Shown here piece by piece: positions 1 through 11,872 of a stretch of DNA of 64,000 bases (position 1 is the stretch's first letter; each line of letters begins with the position of its first letter). The DNA lies in NCBI GenBank assembly GCA_025991245.1, contig BQMJ01000016.1, positions 124,001-188,000 on the forward strand. Reading direction: 5' to 3'. The notes beneath the pieces are model-generated. The model was not told the origin of the DNA. It ran no database searches and was given only the letters and a program-made list of their open reading frames with translations. Source of the DNA: Galdieria partita (lineage: Eukaryota > Rhodophyta > Bangiophyceae > Galdieriales > Galdieriaceae). Position numbers and translations under genes: made by a program.

Positions 1-174
1 CTGTTCATTTTTGGTCCAACGGTCAGACACAAGTAAGTCCTATGAAAGAGATTTGGACAAGACTATGAATTCTTTTAGGCATTATTTCTATTACATGATG
101 GATATTTAGGAGCATTGGGAGCTTTTTTAGGCGGTGAATCGACTATATCGGAAAATTCCTATTCCGAATTGTAA
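1..174 (+). CDS. Pantothenate kinase (eukaryotic type II), C-terminal end only
   Basis: Only the last two exons lie in the window: one ending at 32 and one at 79-174, with a 46-nt intron at 33-78 (GTAAGT to TTTTAG). The joined reading contains FWSNGQTQ followed by HDGYLGALGAFLGG, the conserved C-terminal signature of eukaryotic pantothenate kinases (compare HEGYLGA.GA in human PANK). These enzymes phosphorylate pantothenate in the first step of CoA synthesis. The reading frame continues upstream beyond base 1. The stop TAA at 172-174 overlaps an AATAAA hexamer at 173-178, so the 3' UTR may be very short. Family assignment is fairly sure; isoform and location cannot be told. Confidence 0.8.
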
Positions 175-329
175 TAAAGTGTTTCTCATATGGGAAAGAA
201 CAAATCATATTCTTACGAAACATTGTGAGAATTTACTTTCGTAAGACGCTGCAAACAAAACAACACAAAACAAACGATTCTTTTTGCGTGCCTCTAAAAG
301 GAATACTGCCCCGTAACAAGGAAAGTCTT

Positions 330-1498
330 TTAAGAAAGGGTTGGAAAGTCAGTGGGATCCGAAATACTAGGAGTTGACATTCGGCCTCCACGAAAACTAC
401 CTCGACTTGCTCTTCCGCCTCTACTTCCCCCTCCTCTTGAAGAGAATCCACGACGAAAAGGACCATTCGAATAACCTCTACTAGCACCATCAGATAGTCG
501 AGAACCAAAACCTCCTCCTCGACTACTATCCTTTCTATCTTCTGAACGAACTTGAAAGGTTCCTTCTTCATTTCTCTCTTCACGTCGAAAGTTATCTGAA
601 GTCCCTCTAGGACCCGAACCTCGTCCAACTCTTCTATTGCCACGACCTCTTCCACGTCTTGGAGGTTCACTAAAGAACTCCTTGGTCATATCTACTGTCT
701 TATTTTTAATATCCTTTTGTCTATTATTCACTGTCATTTGTTGTAAATTCTTTTGTCCTATTTCTGATAAAGTTGGATCATCATCGTCTTCTCTCTTCCA
801 AGGCTTCAAACTGTCATCGACGGTTATAGTCTCCCTAGTCTTGGAAGGTTTGTTTCCCAGCAAATTGGCAAGTTGTAATTTCCTTTCTGCTTGCCTAGCT
901 AAATATTCATCCAGCGTCAAAGTCTCTTTTGGCTCTTCTTCTTCTTCAACTTTGCCCGATGCAGTCTCTTGTTCTGGTTCTTCACCTTCTACCTCCTCAA
1001 CTATATTCTCTTCTACTGATCTTACAGCTTCATCGTCCTTGAGACCAGACTTTAACGCAGTATTCACACCTTCACTCAACTTTCTTGCTTCCTCCTCTGC
1101 ATTCCCAAACACATATCTACCACCAGCCCCACCTTTCGATATCTCCTTTCCACGTCCTGTTCCTGAATGACGATCAAACTCTCTTCCTTGTTTCTTAGTT
1201 ACTTGTACATGATGCTTGTCCAACTTGTGTGGAGAGTGTTTTTCTTTATCCTAGAGTGCTTTCAATAGGAAACATAACGAGAAACTGCGTTCACTACCTG
1301 TTCTTCTGCTAAAGTTGTATCCTCTTCTGCTACAGGCAACGAAGCTACTTGTGGTACTTTCACTTTATTTGTTCTGGAAGACGACGACAAAGATTTGGTT
1401 TTGTCTTGACTTGGGGCTTTTGGAACAACAGCTTCGTTGGCATCTTCTGCGTCGTCAGGTAATAGGGCATACAAGTTGGACTTGATAGAGGTCGACAT
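330..1498 (-). CDS. SERBP1/HABP4/Stm1-like RG-rich RNA-binding protein
   Basis: Two exons, 1498-1274 and 1223-330, with a 50-nt intron (1273-1224); about 372 residues. The second exon carries the conserved block REFDRHSGTGRGKE, the hallmark of the hyaluronan/mRNA-binding (HABP4_PAI-RBP1) domain, then an acidic Glu-rich stretch and a long C-terminal RG/RGG region, the usual order in SERBP1 and yeast Stm1. Known members bind mRNA and inactive 80S ribosomes; that role is inferred here. The start is the first ATG of the exon 1 frame that precedes the Stm1-like N-terminus SNLYALLPDD. The intron donor is GTTTCC, weaker than most others here. Confidence 0.87.
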
Positions 1499-1732
1499 GC
1501 GATAACTTTCGGTGTTGTATGTTTTATAGCCAAAGTATCTATTCAATATTATTTACAGCAAGTGTTTGGAAGACATTGGCATAAAGATCTTCCCAACTGC
1601 CCCCACAGCAACAATCATCCAACGTGAAGAGACGGCGTTGAATCCTTTTTATGTTTATTCTGCTTGCAAAAAGCAGAGAAAACATCCATTTCATTTCCTA
1701 TGAAATGTTAAATTTCTACACCTTCTAATACA

Positions 1733-3006
1733 TCACCCGTTCGATCCTATATTACGAGGCTTAAATACTCTTATGAGGTCTATCGAAAGAAGCATATTTA
1801 CCAAATGAACATACACATCTGTTCCATATCCATCCATCGATATAAGCTGTAAGTTGCCACCAAAGTATTGTGCATATAATTTAGAAAGTGGAAGCCCAAA
1901 ACCTAAACCAGCCATAGGTCCATCCACTGACTGTCGTTGCACTAGACGATCCCATTCTCCTCCTTGTTCTTCCTCTCTTAGACGATTCATAGTAGAAAAT
2001 CCATAACGAAAGATACTGGGTAAAATGTCCAACGAAATACCGCCTCCTTGATCGCTGATACGAATAGTCACTTGCTTAGGACCTTCTGTCAATAGTACTT
2101 CAATAGGTGGCATACTATCTTTCCCTAATAATAAGCTATTCTTATGATTATTTTGTGTGAAATGTCTTTCAACGACTGCTCTCATAGCATTCTTTAACAA
2201 TTCCAACAATATATAATGTAGATGATAGGGAATATAAGGAATAGTGGAAACAGACCCTCGAATCTGTACAGGAACTTCAACTCCATATTGTCGAAAACAT
2301 ATACGACTGCACTCTTGATAGGCAATATTCAGACACTGTTGAGGTGAACAATCAGTATTGATAACTCCAACAAAGCCTGGACGACTTTCATGTAACATAA
2401 CATGCTGCTCAGCTATCATACGTCTGCCAATACGTGATATAAGCATTTGATCTACAAACGAGTCCAAGTCCAAGTGTTCTCTTTGCGAAGCTCTTAACAA
2501 AGCCAATCGAAGTCCATGAGCTAATAACTGTCTTCATGAGATAAACTCCATTCTATCAAACATTCAAAAAGAGCAATTACCTCCACAACATTGGCACTTT
2601 CATCTACCAAGTGCTTTAGTAGTACAGTGAACTCCTTTTCATCTTGCAAGTCTTGTATCTTACGGAAATTGCGAACAGATTCAAAAGCTTCTACATATAC
2701 GTCATATATTCGCTTGATAGGACCACATACTACGTAATAAGGTAAGGACCTCAAGTCTATGATACGATGAGCCAATCGAACAGGAAGCTCTTGGTGCACA
2801 AATCGTGCACTTTGGATGAGTTTTTGTTCATTCAACTGTTTGCCAAACTGAATGAGTTGGTTGATAGTGTGCTTTCTAGGTTCTTTCTTAGCATAACGAG
2901 CTACAGCGTTGTCGTGGACAGTTAAATAGTCTGTCGTTCCATAACTAAAGCTACGATAGAACAACTGAATATATTTGCAACGATTCCTAACAGACAACCA
3001 CCACAT
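1733..3006 (-). CDS. Mitochondrial pyruvate / branched-chain 2-oxoacid dehydrogenase kinase
   Basis: Two exons, 3006-2581 and 2527-1733, with a 53-nt intron; about 406 residues, the normal PDK/BCKDK size. The N-terminus is basic and aromatic (MWWLSVRNRCKY), as in a mitochondrial presequence. The all-helical BCDHK N-domain is followed by SRIGRRMIAEQH, matching the conserved SRI..RML..QH of this family. The GHKL ATPase fold then shows the N box (ELLKNAMRAVVE), the G1 box DQGGGI and a C-terminal GLGFGLPLSKLYA with DVYVHL. These kinases inactivate the E1 subunit of pyruvate or branched-chain 2-oxoacid dehydrogenase. Which substrate applies cannot be decided by eye. A GTG codon at 3027 is in frame, but 3006 is the first ATG. 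Confidence 0.88.
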
Positions 3007-3051
3007 CCTAGGGAAAACACAAATCACTTTTCATCCTTGCGATATTTCTTC

Positions 3052-3813
3052 ATGTCTTCGTCTTTTTGCTCTCATTCTTATGCCTACGTCTTGTTTCTCA
3101 AGCTATCCAATAATGTTGGATGTGTGCATAGGAAACTGTGTTTTCAAAAACAGTCCAAAGCAATAGCAACATTCTCCCATCAACTAAAAGTATTTTTAAA
3201 TATTCAAAGTTGTATGTCACAGAGCCAACCCAAGAGTTATACACTACCTACGAAAGCGCCTTCTTGGGCCAAGTTGACTATTGCGTTGGGAAGTATAATT
3301 ACTATATATAGTTTTTATGAATACTTTTCCAGTGGAGGAGGTGTATCAGGCTCTGCTTTAGGATTTGTTTACGGACTGCCCATTCTTTTATTAGGGTTTG
3401 CTCTTCAATATGCTGAATTAGCTCCTGCAACTTTAGAAACAAGCGATGAAGCAAGAAAGAAGCGTGAATATTTGGCTACTGATGTACAAAAGAAGTTGAT
3501 AAGCGATGTTACTCGTTATCGTTATGGAAATCAAGCTCATTTGGAACAAGTATGGAAGTCATTGGGGTTGGTTTCTCGTGGAAAAGCCCGTCCTATATTG
3601 AAACAAGTGCTGGAAAGAATAGATGAGACAAGTTATCGATATGAGTTGTGTTTATTGTTGTACTCTGCTGACAGTCAAGTTTCGTTGTGGGAACAGAAAC
3701 TGGAAAGGATGAATCGGTTCTTTGGACCCAACATAGTTTGTCGTATCCAACCAATAGAAGAGGACCAGTTTTGGTTGGTTTTGGAGTCATTGCAAGATTC
3801 ATTGAATAAGTGA
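3052..3813 (+). CDS. DUF2854 membrane protein, plastid-lineage
   Basis: Single exon, 253 residues from the first ATG. After a roughly 50-residue N-terminal extension rich in Ser, Phe and Lys (a possible transit peptide) come two hydrophobic segments (SIITIYSFYEYF and GFVYGLPILLLGFALQYAEL) and then the motif DVTRYRYGNQAHLE. That motif and order match DUF2854 proteins of cyanobacteria and plastids, whose function I do not know. The gene diverges from the PDK-like gene with about 45 bp between start codons, so they probably share a promoter. Confidence 0.7.
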   Translation: MSSSFCSHSYAYVLFLKLSNNVGCVHRKLCFQKQSKAIATFSHQLKVFLNIQSCMSQSQPKSYTLPTKAPSWAKLTIALGSIITIYSFYEYFSSGGGVSGSALGFVYGLPILLLGFALQYAELAPATLETSDEARKKREYLATDVQKKLISDVTRYRYGNQAHLEQVWKSLGLVSRGKARPILKQVLERIDETSYRYELCLLLYSADSQVSLWEQKLERMNRFFGPNIVCRIQPIEEDQFWLVLESLQDSLNK

Positions 3814-3866
3814 AAAGTTGTCGTCGATACAAATCATTCAATAAATGTTTGCATAAGGTGCACATA

Positions 3867-5372
3867 ATGACTTGTAGAGCAAATGCATATTATGGGATGC
3901 GGAGATCGATGATGAGAAACCGTTCAGTTGCCTTTCAAAACGTCTCGACGTGGTTCAGTCACTCAACACCCAACTTAGCAAAAGGAATACTTTTTGCTGC
4001 TTCACGTCTTTCTACTTGTCCATTTTGTCCAAGATGGAAAGGACAATCCAATTATTCTCTTCCAGTAAGCAACTTTTTGTTTAGATAGCTCAAGTTGTTC
4101 AACTATTCTTATTTTCCATAGTGGCAAATACATTCTCCCTTATCTAACCACAGGCACTTTAGCAGTTCAAGAGAGGAAACAGTTTTGAGGTATGAGATAT
4201 TGGCATCCTTGGAGGAAGGGAGCAAGAAAGAAGAAACAGTTGGTAACCAGTGGGAGACCGAAAATGACACAGAGCAATGGAAGGCGAGTGAGACTGCGAT
4301 AGAGTCCGAGTCTCAACCTAATTCTACTATAGAAGAAACAACAGAACCTGAAGATTCTGTGCCAAAGAAAAGCCAAGTGGACAAAGGACGTAAAGGTGAA
4401 ACCGGATCAAGATTTCGAGTGTTGTTTGATGAGATTCAAGTGGGTCAAGAATATATGGGCAAAGTGAGAAAAGTCACCAACTATGGAGCTTTTATTGATA
4501 TTGGTTGCTTTACCGACGGTTGGTTGTCGATTGGGTCATAACTGTTTTTGCCAATGTGTCTCTTTTTAGGACTTTTGCACGTTTCCCAAATGAGTGATAC
4601 ATTCGTGAAGGATCCTGCAGATATCGTTAAAGTGGGAGAGGAAGTAAAAGTGAGAGTAATCAATAAAAAGCCGGAGAAGAAGGAATTTTCTCTTTCCATT
4701 CGACCTCCTAAGGTTGTACAGAAAAGAGAAGAAGAACAGACAACTACACCAACGAGCGATAAGGATAGTAAGAACCGTACAAATGATGACGAACATTCCA
4801 AAGTTCGTGGACGTTCTTCAGTTTCGAGATTGCAAAGGATGGGAATTTCCATGAACTTCGGAGAAGGTGCTGATGACTCCTCCAAAGCAATCACAAGAGT
4901 TGATTCTAATAATACCCGCAAACCTCGAGTACCTTCTACTAGAGATTCTCCTTCCATGAGAGCTTCTTTGAGGAAGCTGGCAAGGGAAACTGATGAGCAA
5001 AAGTTTATCAAGGGAACAGTGGTTTCAATAACAGAATTTGGTGCGTTTGTCGATTTCGGAGGACCTTCAGATGGTCTTATTCATATATCAGAAGTGACAG
5101 AGGATTTGCTAGAGAAGGATGATTCGGGAAATAGAAAAATAAAAGTGTCTGTTGGAGACGAAGTTCAAGTTCGTGTTATCCATGTTGATGTCAATCGCAG
5201 TAGAGTTTCTTTGTCTATGAAGCCTTTTGCAATGTCTGCCAAAAAACAGTTGCAGGAAGACTTGGCTGCTGCAAATGAGAATCAACCAGAGTTTGAAAGT
5301 GTCTTGGCGTTGGCTTTACGAAAAGCTTTACAAGAGAAGGAAGCTGAATTGGCAACCCAATCTCGCCATTGA
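3867..5372 (+). CDS. Protein with two S1 RNA-binding domains, probably organellar
   Basis: Three exons, 3867-4064, 4122-4518 and 4570-5372, with introns of 57 and 51 nt; 465 residues. The first ~85 residues are Arg/Ser-rich and low in acidic residues, like an organelle transit peptide. An acidic linker follows. S1 domain 1 begins at VGQEYMGKVRKVTNYGAFID and is interrupted by intron 2 inside the TDG codon; S1 domain 2 begins at KGTVVSITEFGAFVDFG. The pair resembles the S1 modules fused to EF-Ts in some green plastids, but no EF-Ts domain follows. A role in plastid translation or RNA binding is inference. Confidence 0.82.
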
Positions 5373-5412
5373 GATGCTTTTTTAATATAAAATGGTTGAT
5401 TCTTAAGCTTTT

Positions 5413-6129
5413 TCATTGTTTGTTCAATTTTGCAACAACTTGTTCTGCCTCTTCGTATTCGAATTCAATAATATTTTGTGATAGTAACCAATAGGAATCT
5501 TGAAACATATCTGATTCATCCAATTCTATTGGATCCATATTCCAATGGAATGTATTGGATGCCTCATCTTGGGATGGAAAGATTGACCGAAAGAACGAAT
5601 CCTCAAAAATATTCATATTGATTGATTGTTCCAACTCCATAAAAGACTCTCCGGTAGTACTAGGATGAGAGGAGCTAGCCATAGCTATTTGAACTTGTTT
5701 GGATACAAATTTTCCATGTAGACGAAATCTTCTTTGAGCCAACTTTTGTCTCTCAATATATCGAACCTTTGAAGCGTTGCTTGCCTGGCATTTCTTGTGG
5801 CGATATCTCTCAAACCGAATCTTGCGGTATTGATGTTTGTTTAGCATCACGGGATAAAATAATTCCGGTTTTGGAAGAAATTCAATATATCTTGGAACTT
5901 TTGTCTTGTCTGGGTCTTTGCCTTGTGTTCCAGTAGTTTCAACATGAGAGGCCATACTTTTAAAGAGCTCACTAGGAGTAGTAAAGCTGGCAGGTTCTAT
6001 TTGTCTTCGATCACATTGTGGGATACAAAATAATCCGCTTCCCCCTATGGCTTGATATGTTTCTAGCAAACCTAATGAACCAAGTTAGTTGCTGTCTGAA
6101 GCATTCTGTGTAGGCTGTACACTTTTCAT
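5413..6129 (-). CDS. CCT-motif (CONSTANS/TOC1-type) protein
   Basis: The long exon 6071-5413 encodes a CCT motif from RKIRFERYRHKKC to RRFRLHGKFVSK, the basic domain of plant CONSTANS, COL and TOC1 regulators used in DNA/NF-Y binding and nuclear import. The acidic C-terminal half could be an activation region. No B-box, GATA finger or receiver domain is seen. The long exon lacks an ATG; a 7-nt first exon (ATGAAAA, 6129-6123) spliced across a 51-nt intron (6122-6072) with a clear CTAAC branch site gives MKSLLETYQ, 221 residues in all. The start is therefore a model; the CCT call is firm. Confidence 0.75.
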
Positions 6130-7026
6130 AAAGCCAGTGACATAGGGGGGTTGACACAGAAGCCAATGTGAAGTAGGAAGCGAAAAAAGAGCGAATCTGT
6201 GGAATTTTTTACAACCAGCAAATCCATTCAGATACAGCTTGCAATTAGCAAAGCAGAATGTTTTGATTGGTGGATCTTCCGATCAATTTGGCCTGGGAAA
6301 ATCGCCTCAGTGTGTTGTCAGCTTGATTTCTTCTATTTTGTCATTGTATCAACAGTGTGAAGGTATGACACTTGCCTTGCTTACACAATGGACCAATGGG
6401 GTTTTTCCCTTCTTTGGAGGGTCTAGTAACAGATTGTTGTAATATACCTGCCTGAAAGCTCAAAGCTCTAGCAAAACTTGACAACTTGTAGCACAAAGAA
6501 AAGACAGTTTAGCAAGGCTCCTTAAAAACTTGCCAGAAAAAATTTTCAAGCGGAACTGAGAAAGTTTTAAGTTGTTGTACAGTTGAAGAAAACACTTGGA
6601 AGATAGTTTGTGGTAGCGATAAAGTCCCTTGTCTCATTCCCAAGTTGAATAGAGAGACATTCCATCTAAGAAACAAATAACCAGATGGGCACTTGTTCTA
6701 TCGGATAACAAATGTTCCCGTTTGATAGTATTGTTCACTCTCTTTCTCTATTGAACAACAGTAGAGATGAAAAGTGAATGGCAAGGATACTTTCTCTCTG
6801 AAATATAGCTAATGTGTGTTGCATAACATTAGGATAGTGAATAATAGGGATTGGACTTTGTATTTGAAAAGAAGATGCATTTTCTGTCTCGATGCTAGTT
6901 TTAATGTGTCTTCACATTATTTTCAGCGAATATTACTATTTTGTTGAAAACTCTTTCCATCAAACCACACAAACTCGCATTGATTATCAAGCAAATACAA
7001 AGAAAAACAGGAATTTATAACCATAA
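6130..7026. other. About 0.9-kb intergenic stretch without a supported gene
   Basis: This lies between the proposed start of the CCT gene and the stop of the sugar transporter. Short open frames exist on both strands, for example 6239-6442, but they show no splice context or recognisable family and their composition looks non-coding. It should hold the CCT promoter and 5' UTR and the 3' end of the transporter transcript. No tRNA, rRNA or repeat was recognised. Confidence 0.5.
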
Positions 7027-8679
7027 TCAAGATTCATTGCTTTTTGATAAAGTAGAAAATCTGAGAGAAATTCGAATATTGCTCAAGTTTCTTCTCGCCA
7101 ATCCCAACATGCCATCATTGAACAGTTCCCTCACATCTTCTAGCAACAATCCTTTGGTTTCAGGTAAGAAAATCAAATGAAAGATAAGAAAAAGCAAAGA
7201 CACTCCAACGTAAAAGTAAAAGGTCCCTTGTAAAGTCAAAGATGAAACTTGTCTGGAAAAGGAAGTAGTTGAAGAAGCTGCAGAACCCAGAAGAAGAAAG
7301 GCTCCCCAAGCCATTCCATAATTGCGGACATGGAGCTCATAAATCTCGCCATTCAATACCCATGCGACAGGAGATATGCCTATTTGGAAACCGAAATAGA
7401 AAATGAGCATACCAATGAGGAATCCTGCAGCACGATGATGAACATTGTCCACGTAGATGCAAGATCCTGCAATCAATTCTCCAATCATAAAAATAGGAAA
7501 GCTGATGAGTAACATTTTACGCCGACCATATTTATCCAACCAATAATACGCAGGCAAAGTCCAACAAAAGCTCCAAAATCCAATAGGCATTTGTACGTAA
7601 TCAGAAGTCTTATCAGTTAAGCCCAAGGAACTTAGAAGAATAGCCATATAATATCCAACTGAAGTGGCTCCATTCCATTGTTGAGACAATGATAAAACTC
7701 CTCCAACAATGAATGTTGCTCTAATCCTAGGATTGGTTGTGATTTCTTTCATTGCTTGAGTAAAACTTATCCGATTGGCGAGTTCTACTTGCAGTCGTTG
7801 GCACATATCTTGGTAGTCCTGTTCTGAAACCGGCGTCTCTCTTCTAAACCTTCTCCAACATTTTCGTGCTTCTTCTGGTTTGCCTTTGAGCATAAGATAC
7901 CTTGGGCTTTCAGGTAAGAAGAATAGACCAACAAGTTGTACAGCAGGACCAATAAAACCGGATCCCAATATATATCTCCAAGAACCCGGATGAACATTGA
8001 TAAAAATGGCAGTCACTACCCAAGCCAAGAAAGTTCCGAGAGCCTGAAGAGAGTTGAAAATATTCAAATGACCTCCTCTGTGTGAACGAGGAACAACTTC
8101 AGAAATGTAAATAGGAATGGTCATCGCTTCTGTCCCAATTCCAACTCCCATAATAAGTCTTCCTGCTAGTAACTGTCCCCATGTCTTTGTTGATGTGGCA
8201 ATAACAACTCCTACAATATAGGTAACGGAAGAAATCAATAGAACGGTTCTTCTTCCTACTACAAAGCTGATAGGAGTTGCCCTAAGACACAACACAAAGG
8301 TAAGCATCTGACTGTTTTCTAAAACAATGCAACTGATATCTTACAGAGCACTTCCTAAAACAGAGCCCCATGTAGCTCCTGAAGATATCCATGACCAATG
8401 ATCACTCGAAATATGAAGGTCAGGAATAACATAAAGAGATGCACCACCTGTCAGTCCCAAATCCATTCCCATCATTGTAGAACCCCAACATGCTATAAAT
8501 AGGAAAAATTGTAAAGTCCTTGTGATTCCTTCATCTTGAGAAGTCACGCGTTCTTCTTGGTTCTTCATTTCTCCAGTTTCCAGGTCATCCTTCAAAGAAG
8601 AGATATTCTCGAATTGCTCCATATTTGCATCTTCAACCTTTTCTTTAGCAGCTTCAGATTCAACTTGATTGATAATCAT
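7027..8679 (-). CDS. MFS sugar transporter (sugar porter family)
   Basis: Two exons, 8679-8345 and 8281-7027, with a 63-nt intron; 529 residues, about 12 membrane segments. Sugar-porter signatures are present: GRRTVLLIS after TM2, AGRLIMGVGIGTEAMTIPIYISE (split by family position, first motif AGRLIMGVGIG), PESPRYLM..GK after TM6, the DKYGRRKML loop between TM8 and TM9, and PETKG before the C-terminus. TM7 has QQWNGATSVGYY, close to the QQ.sG.N.i.YY sugar contact motif. The N-terminal ~70 residues are charged and cytosolic. Substrate cannot be read, though these proteins import hexoses, pentoses or polyols by proton symport, which Galdieria has in large numbers. It diverges from the beta-mannosidase gene. 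Confidence 0.9.
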
Positions 8680-9070
8680 TGTTTTGCAAACGCTATTAAA
8701 ATCAAATAAACAAAAATGCAAAGTGTTCCATCCATTCTATTTAAAAGGATCTGTTTGGAGATAATGTCTAGTGGCAAAGTCGTGATTGTAAGAAAATTTG
8801 TCTGTTGTGTTCCATGGGACAAACTTGCAACATGATTGAAGCACAAAGGCAAACAACAGTTGTTTATGAAATTTTAGTCGAATTGTACAACTTTTCAAAT
8901 GGACTAGAAAGAGAATCATAAGATCTCTCATTTTCCAATTGATCAAAGTTGGTCGACAAATGACTGGTTAGCCATGTCCGACTTTTCTATTGGACAGACT
9001 TTGAAGGATAAGAAGGTTGAAACAATCTTGAAATATTGAATAGTTGTATCACTTCAATTGTATATTGGCT
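8680..9070. promoter_or_regulatory. Divergent promoter region between sugar transporter and beta-mannosidase
   Basis: These 391 bp separate the start codons of two head-to-head genes whose products could act in sequence (glycoside hydrolysis and sugar uptake). No gene is seen inside it. I cannot identify a specific operator; the assignment rests only on gene orientation. Confidence 0.5.
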
Positions 9071-11872
9071 ATGAGTGTACAAAGACTTTATTTGAACAAG
9101 GACTGGAGTGTAGGGAGTTTGACAACCTCTCAACAGGCAGGCACCAAATATACAGCCAACATACCTACTTGTGTCCACTCGATCCTCTTGGAAAATGGAG
9201 TGATAAGTGATCCCTTTTATGGAGAAAATGAGAAGCTCATTCAGTGGATATCTGACCTTACTTGGTCCTTTTCTCGTCGTATTCCTTTGACCCTTTATCA
9301 AACTTGTCCAAGCCTTCGATATTTATTGATTTTCGAGTGTATCGATACTGTTGCAGATATTTCACTGGGTGGACAGGAATTGGGTCGTGTTGAGAACATG
9401 TTTCATAGACACGAGTTTGATATTACATCGTTTTCGAGTTCTTCACACGATATGGAGTTGAAAGTAACATTTCCTCCAATCATGGAATACATCAAGAAAA
9501 GAGAAAAGACACATCCTTATCGAGAGTGGAATGATCCGGTGGGCGGAGCAAGTAGGGTCCGCAAGGCACAATATTCGTTTGGATGGGATTGGTAAGTCTA
9601 TGTGGAAGTTGGTTTTCGAATTGATAGGCATATTCCATCATAGGGGTCCACGATTTCCTACTTGTGGAATCATGGGTGACGTATACATACTTTGTATTCC
9701 AAATTGTAGAATTATCGATTGGAGAATATCTCAACGTTTTGATTCATTGGAGCAAGTATCATTGAATGTAAACGCTGAAGTTGAATTGGTTTCACAAATG
9801 GCAGTGCATGCGCGTTTAGATGTCTTTTATGCTGGCATGTTGATTGCTAGTTGTTTGTTGGAGAATTCAGACACTTGCTTCTATAAAGGGAAATTAAGTA
9901 TCAAAGATGCTAAGCTTTGGTGGCCAAATGGATACGGAGCACAACATCTCTATCAAGTTTCCTTGTCATTGCTCTCTCAAAATCAACAAATCACATTTGA
10001 TTGCTCGACGAAGACTATAGGGTTGCGTCAAATATTACTGGATACTTCCAAGACAGAAGATGGATACAAATTCCAATTTTATGTAAACGGCAGGAGTATC
10101 TTTTGTAAAGGTGCTAGTTGTATTCCATTTCATTCCTTTTTGGATCAAGTTACCACCGAAGACTATCGCCAAATTCTGAGCTCAGCAAAAATAATAGGAA
10201 TGAATATGATTCGAGTCTGGGGTGGAGGAATATATGAGAAGGATGCATTTTATAATTTATGTGATGAATATGGTTTACTTGTTTGGCAAGATTTTATGTT
10301 TGCTTGTGCTTTATATCCAGGAGATGCAGGATTCTTACAAAGTGTGGAACAAGAAGCAAAGTATCAAGTAACTCGACTAAGAAGCCATCCTTGTTTGGCA
10401 CTCTGGTGTGGAAATAATGAATTGGAACAGAAACCTGAAGACATTTTACAAAATGAAACTACGAAATCCAATTATTTGCGTCTATTTTATGATTTGTTGC
10501 CTCAGATTGTTTCTTCTTATGATGGACAAACTCCTTATCTTCCTTCGTCTCCTCATCATCCAGAAGGGTTTGAAAAACTGTATAGTGCCAATCTTTTAGG
10601 AGGTGACTCCCATTTTTGGGATGTTTGGCATAAGAAAGCTCCCGTAGAGGATTATCTCAAGCATCGAACTAGGTTCTGTTCCGAGGTACGTTGTATATTG
10701 TTCATTCATCATATTGTTGTGTGAAAATGACGATAGTTTGGAATGCAATCGCTTTGTTCAGTAGAAACATGTCGTTTATTTGCATCAGAGTCGGAGTTGA
10801 ATATGTTCAATTCTATTTTTGAGAGTCATCAAAAAAACAAAGCAGGAAATGAGATTATGTTGCATTATATTTTTCAGTTATTTCCATTTCCTAGTTCATA
10901 CAAAAGTTTATCCTATCTCTCACAACTGAACCAAGCCTTATGTATGAAATGTGGAGTTGAGCATTTCCGTCGACAAATGCCGTTTACTATGGGGTCTCTT
11001 TATTGGCAACTCAACGATTGTTGGCCAGTTACAAGTTGGAGCTCTATCGAATTTGGTGGTCGTTGGAAGGCGCTTCACTACTTTGCCAAAAGATGCTTCT
11101 CTCCTTTATTAATAAGTGTTGTGTCTTTAGGTGAAGAAGCTATCCACTTTGCCGAACCATTAGGCTATCATAGGGGTCGATTTGACATTTATATTACCTA
11201 TGATGGACAACTTCAGGTTGTTCCTGTGTGCGTAAGTTGGAAATTGTATCACGTACAACACAATGTTTGTCTCGTCGAAGGAACTCAAGTAAGAAAATGA
11301 TGCTTTTTTATTTTGTTGATTCACCTTTTGGTGAAATGCAAGGAACATGAAATTCAAAGAGATACTTCTGTATGCGTGCAGTCTCTCGATTTTTCAAAAC
11401 AAGTTGCGGAATATTCTGTTTCCAATTTGATTCTGCATGTTCGAGCTACACAGCAACTAGAAAATGGAAATGTTGTGTTATCAGAAAACACCGTTTGGTT
11501 TACTGCTCCTCGTTTCTATCACTTGAAGCCTGGTTCTCATTGTATTGAGCACTCTCTTACCAAAATCGCTTCGAAGAAATGGAGAATCACTCTACGTTCC
11601 AATACTTTTCAACCGGTAATGATTTTTCCTCTAATCCAACTCTGAAAGTAATGATAGTGGATAGTTTGTTTGCTTAAAAGATGATAACTTGGAATGGCAA
11701 GATAATTTTTTCGACTTGTTTCCTAATGAAGAACGTCAACTATATGTCCGGTGCAAAGGTAAAAGAGATCACAAGTGAAAAAATCGGATGAATCTTTCTT
11801 GAATTATAATTAGGTAATGAAAGGGTTCCAGAAATTTCTATTATTTCATTAGGAGATGCCATATTACATTAA
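9071..11872 (+). CDS. Beta-mannosidase, glycoside hydrolase family 2
   Basis: Six exons: 9071-9591, 9644-10685, 10737-11288, 11343-11615, 11665-11758 and 11814-11872, with introns of 49-55 nt; 846 residues, the size of eukaryotic beta-mannosidases. The N-terminal sugar-binding domain is followed by the jelly-roll/immunoglobulin region (KLWWPNGYG) and the TIM barrel. RVWGGGIYE and [12 protein letters not shown] are typical. The acid/base Glu is in LWCGNNE and the nucleophile Glu in RFCSEFGMQS; that codon (GAG) is the last before intron 2. The C-terminal domain reads [10 protein letters not shown]. It removes beta-1,4-mannose from mannosides. No clear signal peptide follows the first ATG, so it may act inside the cell. 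Confidence 0.92.

Noticed and set aside
637-1170. 177-codon open frame on the plus strand opposite the SERBP1-like gene
   Set aside because: Mirror of a low-complexity Arg/Gly/Glu coding region; Ser-rich product without family marks, while the minus frame has a clear conserved domain.
6239-6442. 67-codon open frame in the long gap after the CCT gene
   Set aside because: Starts at TTG, no splice partners that extend it and no motif.
7330-7512. Plus-strand open frame inside the sugar transporter
   Set aside because: Antisense shadow of conserved transporter sequence.
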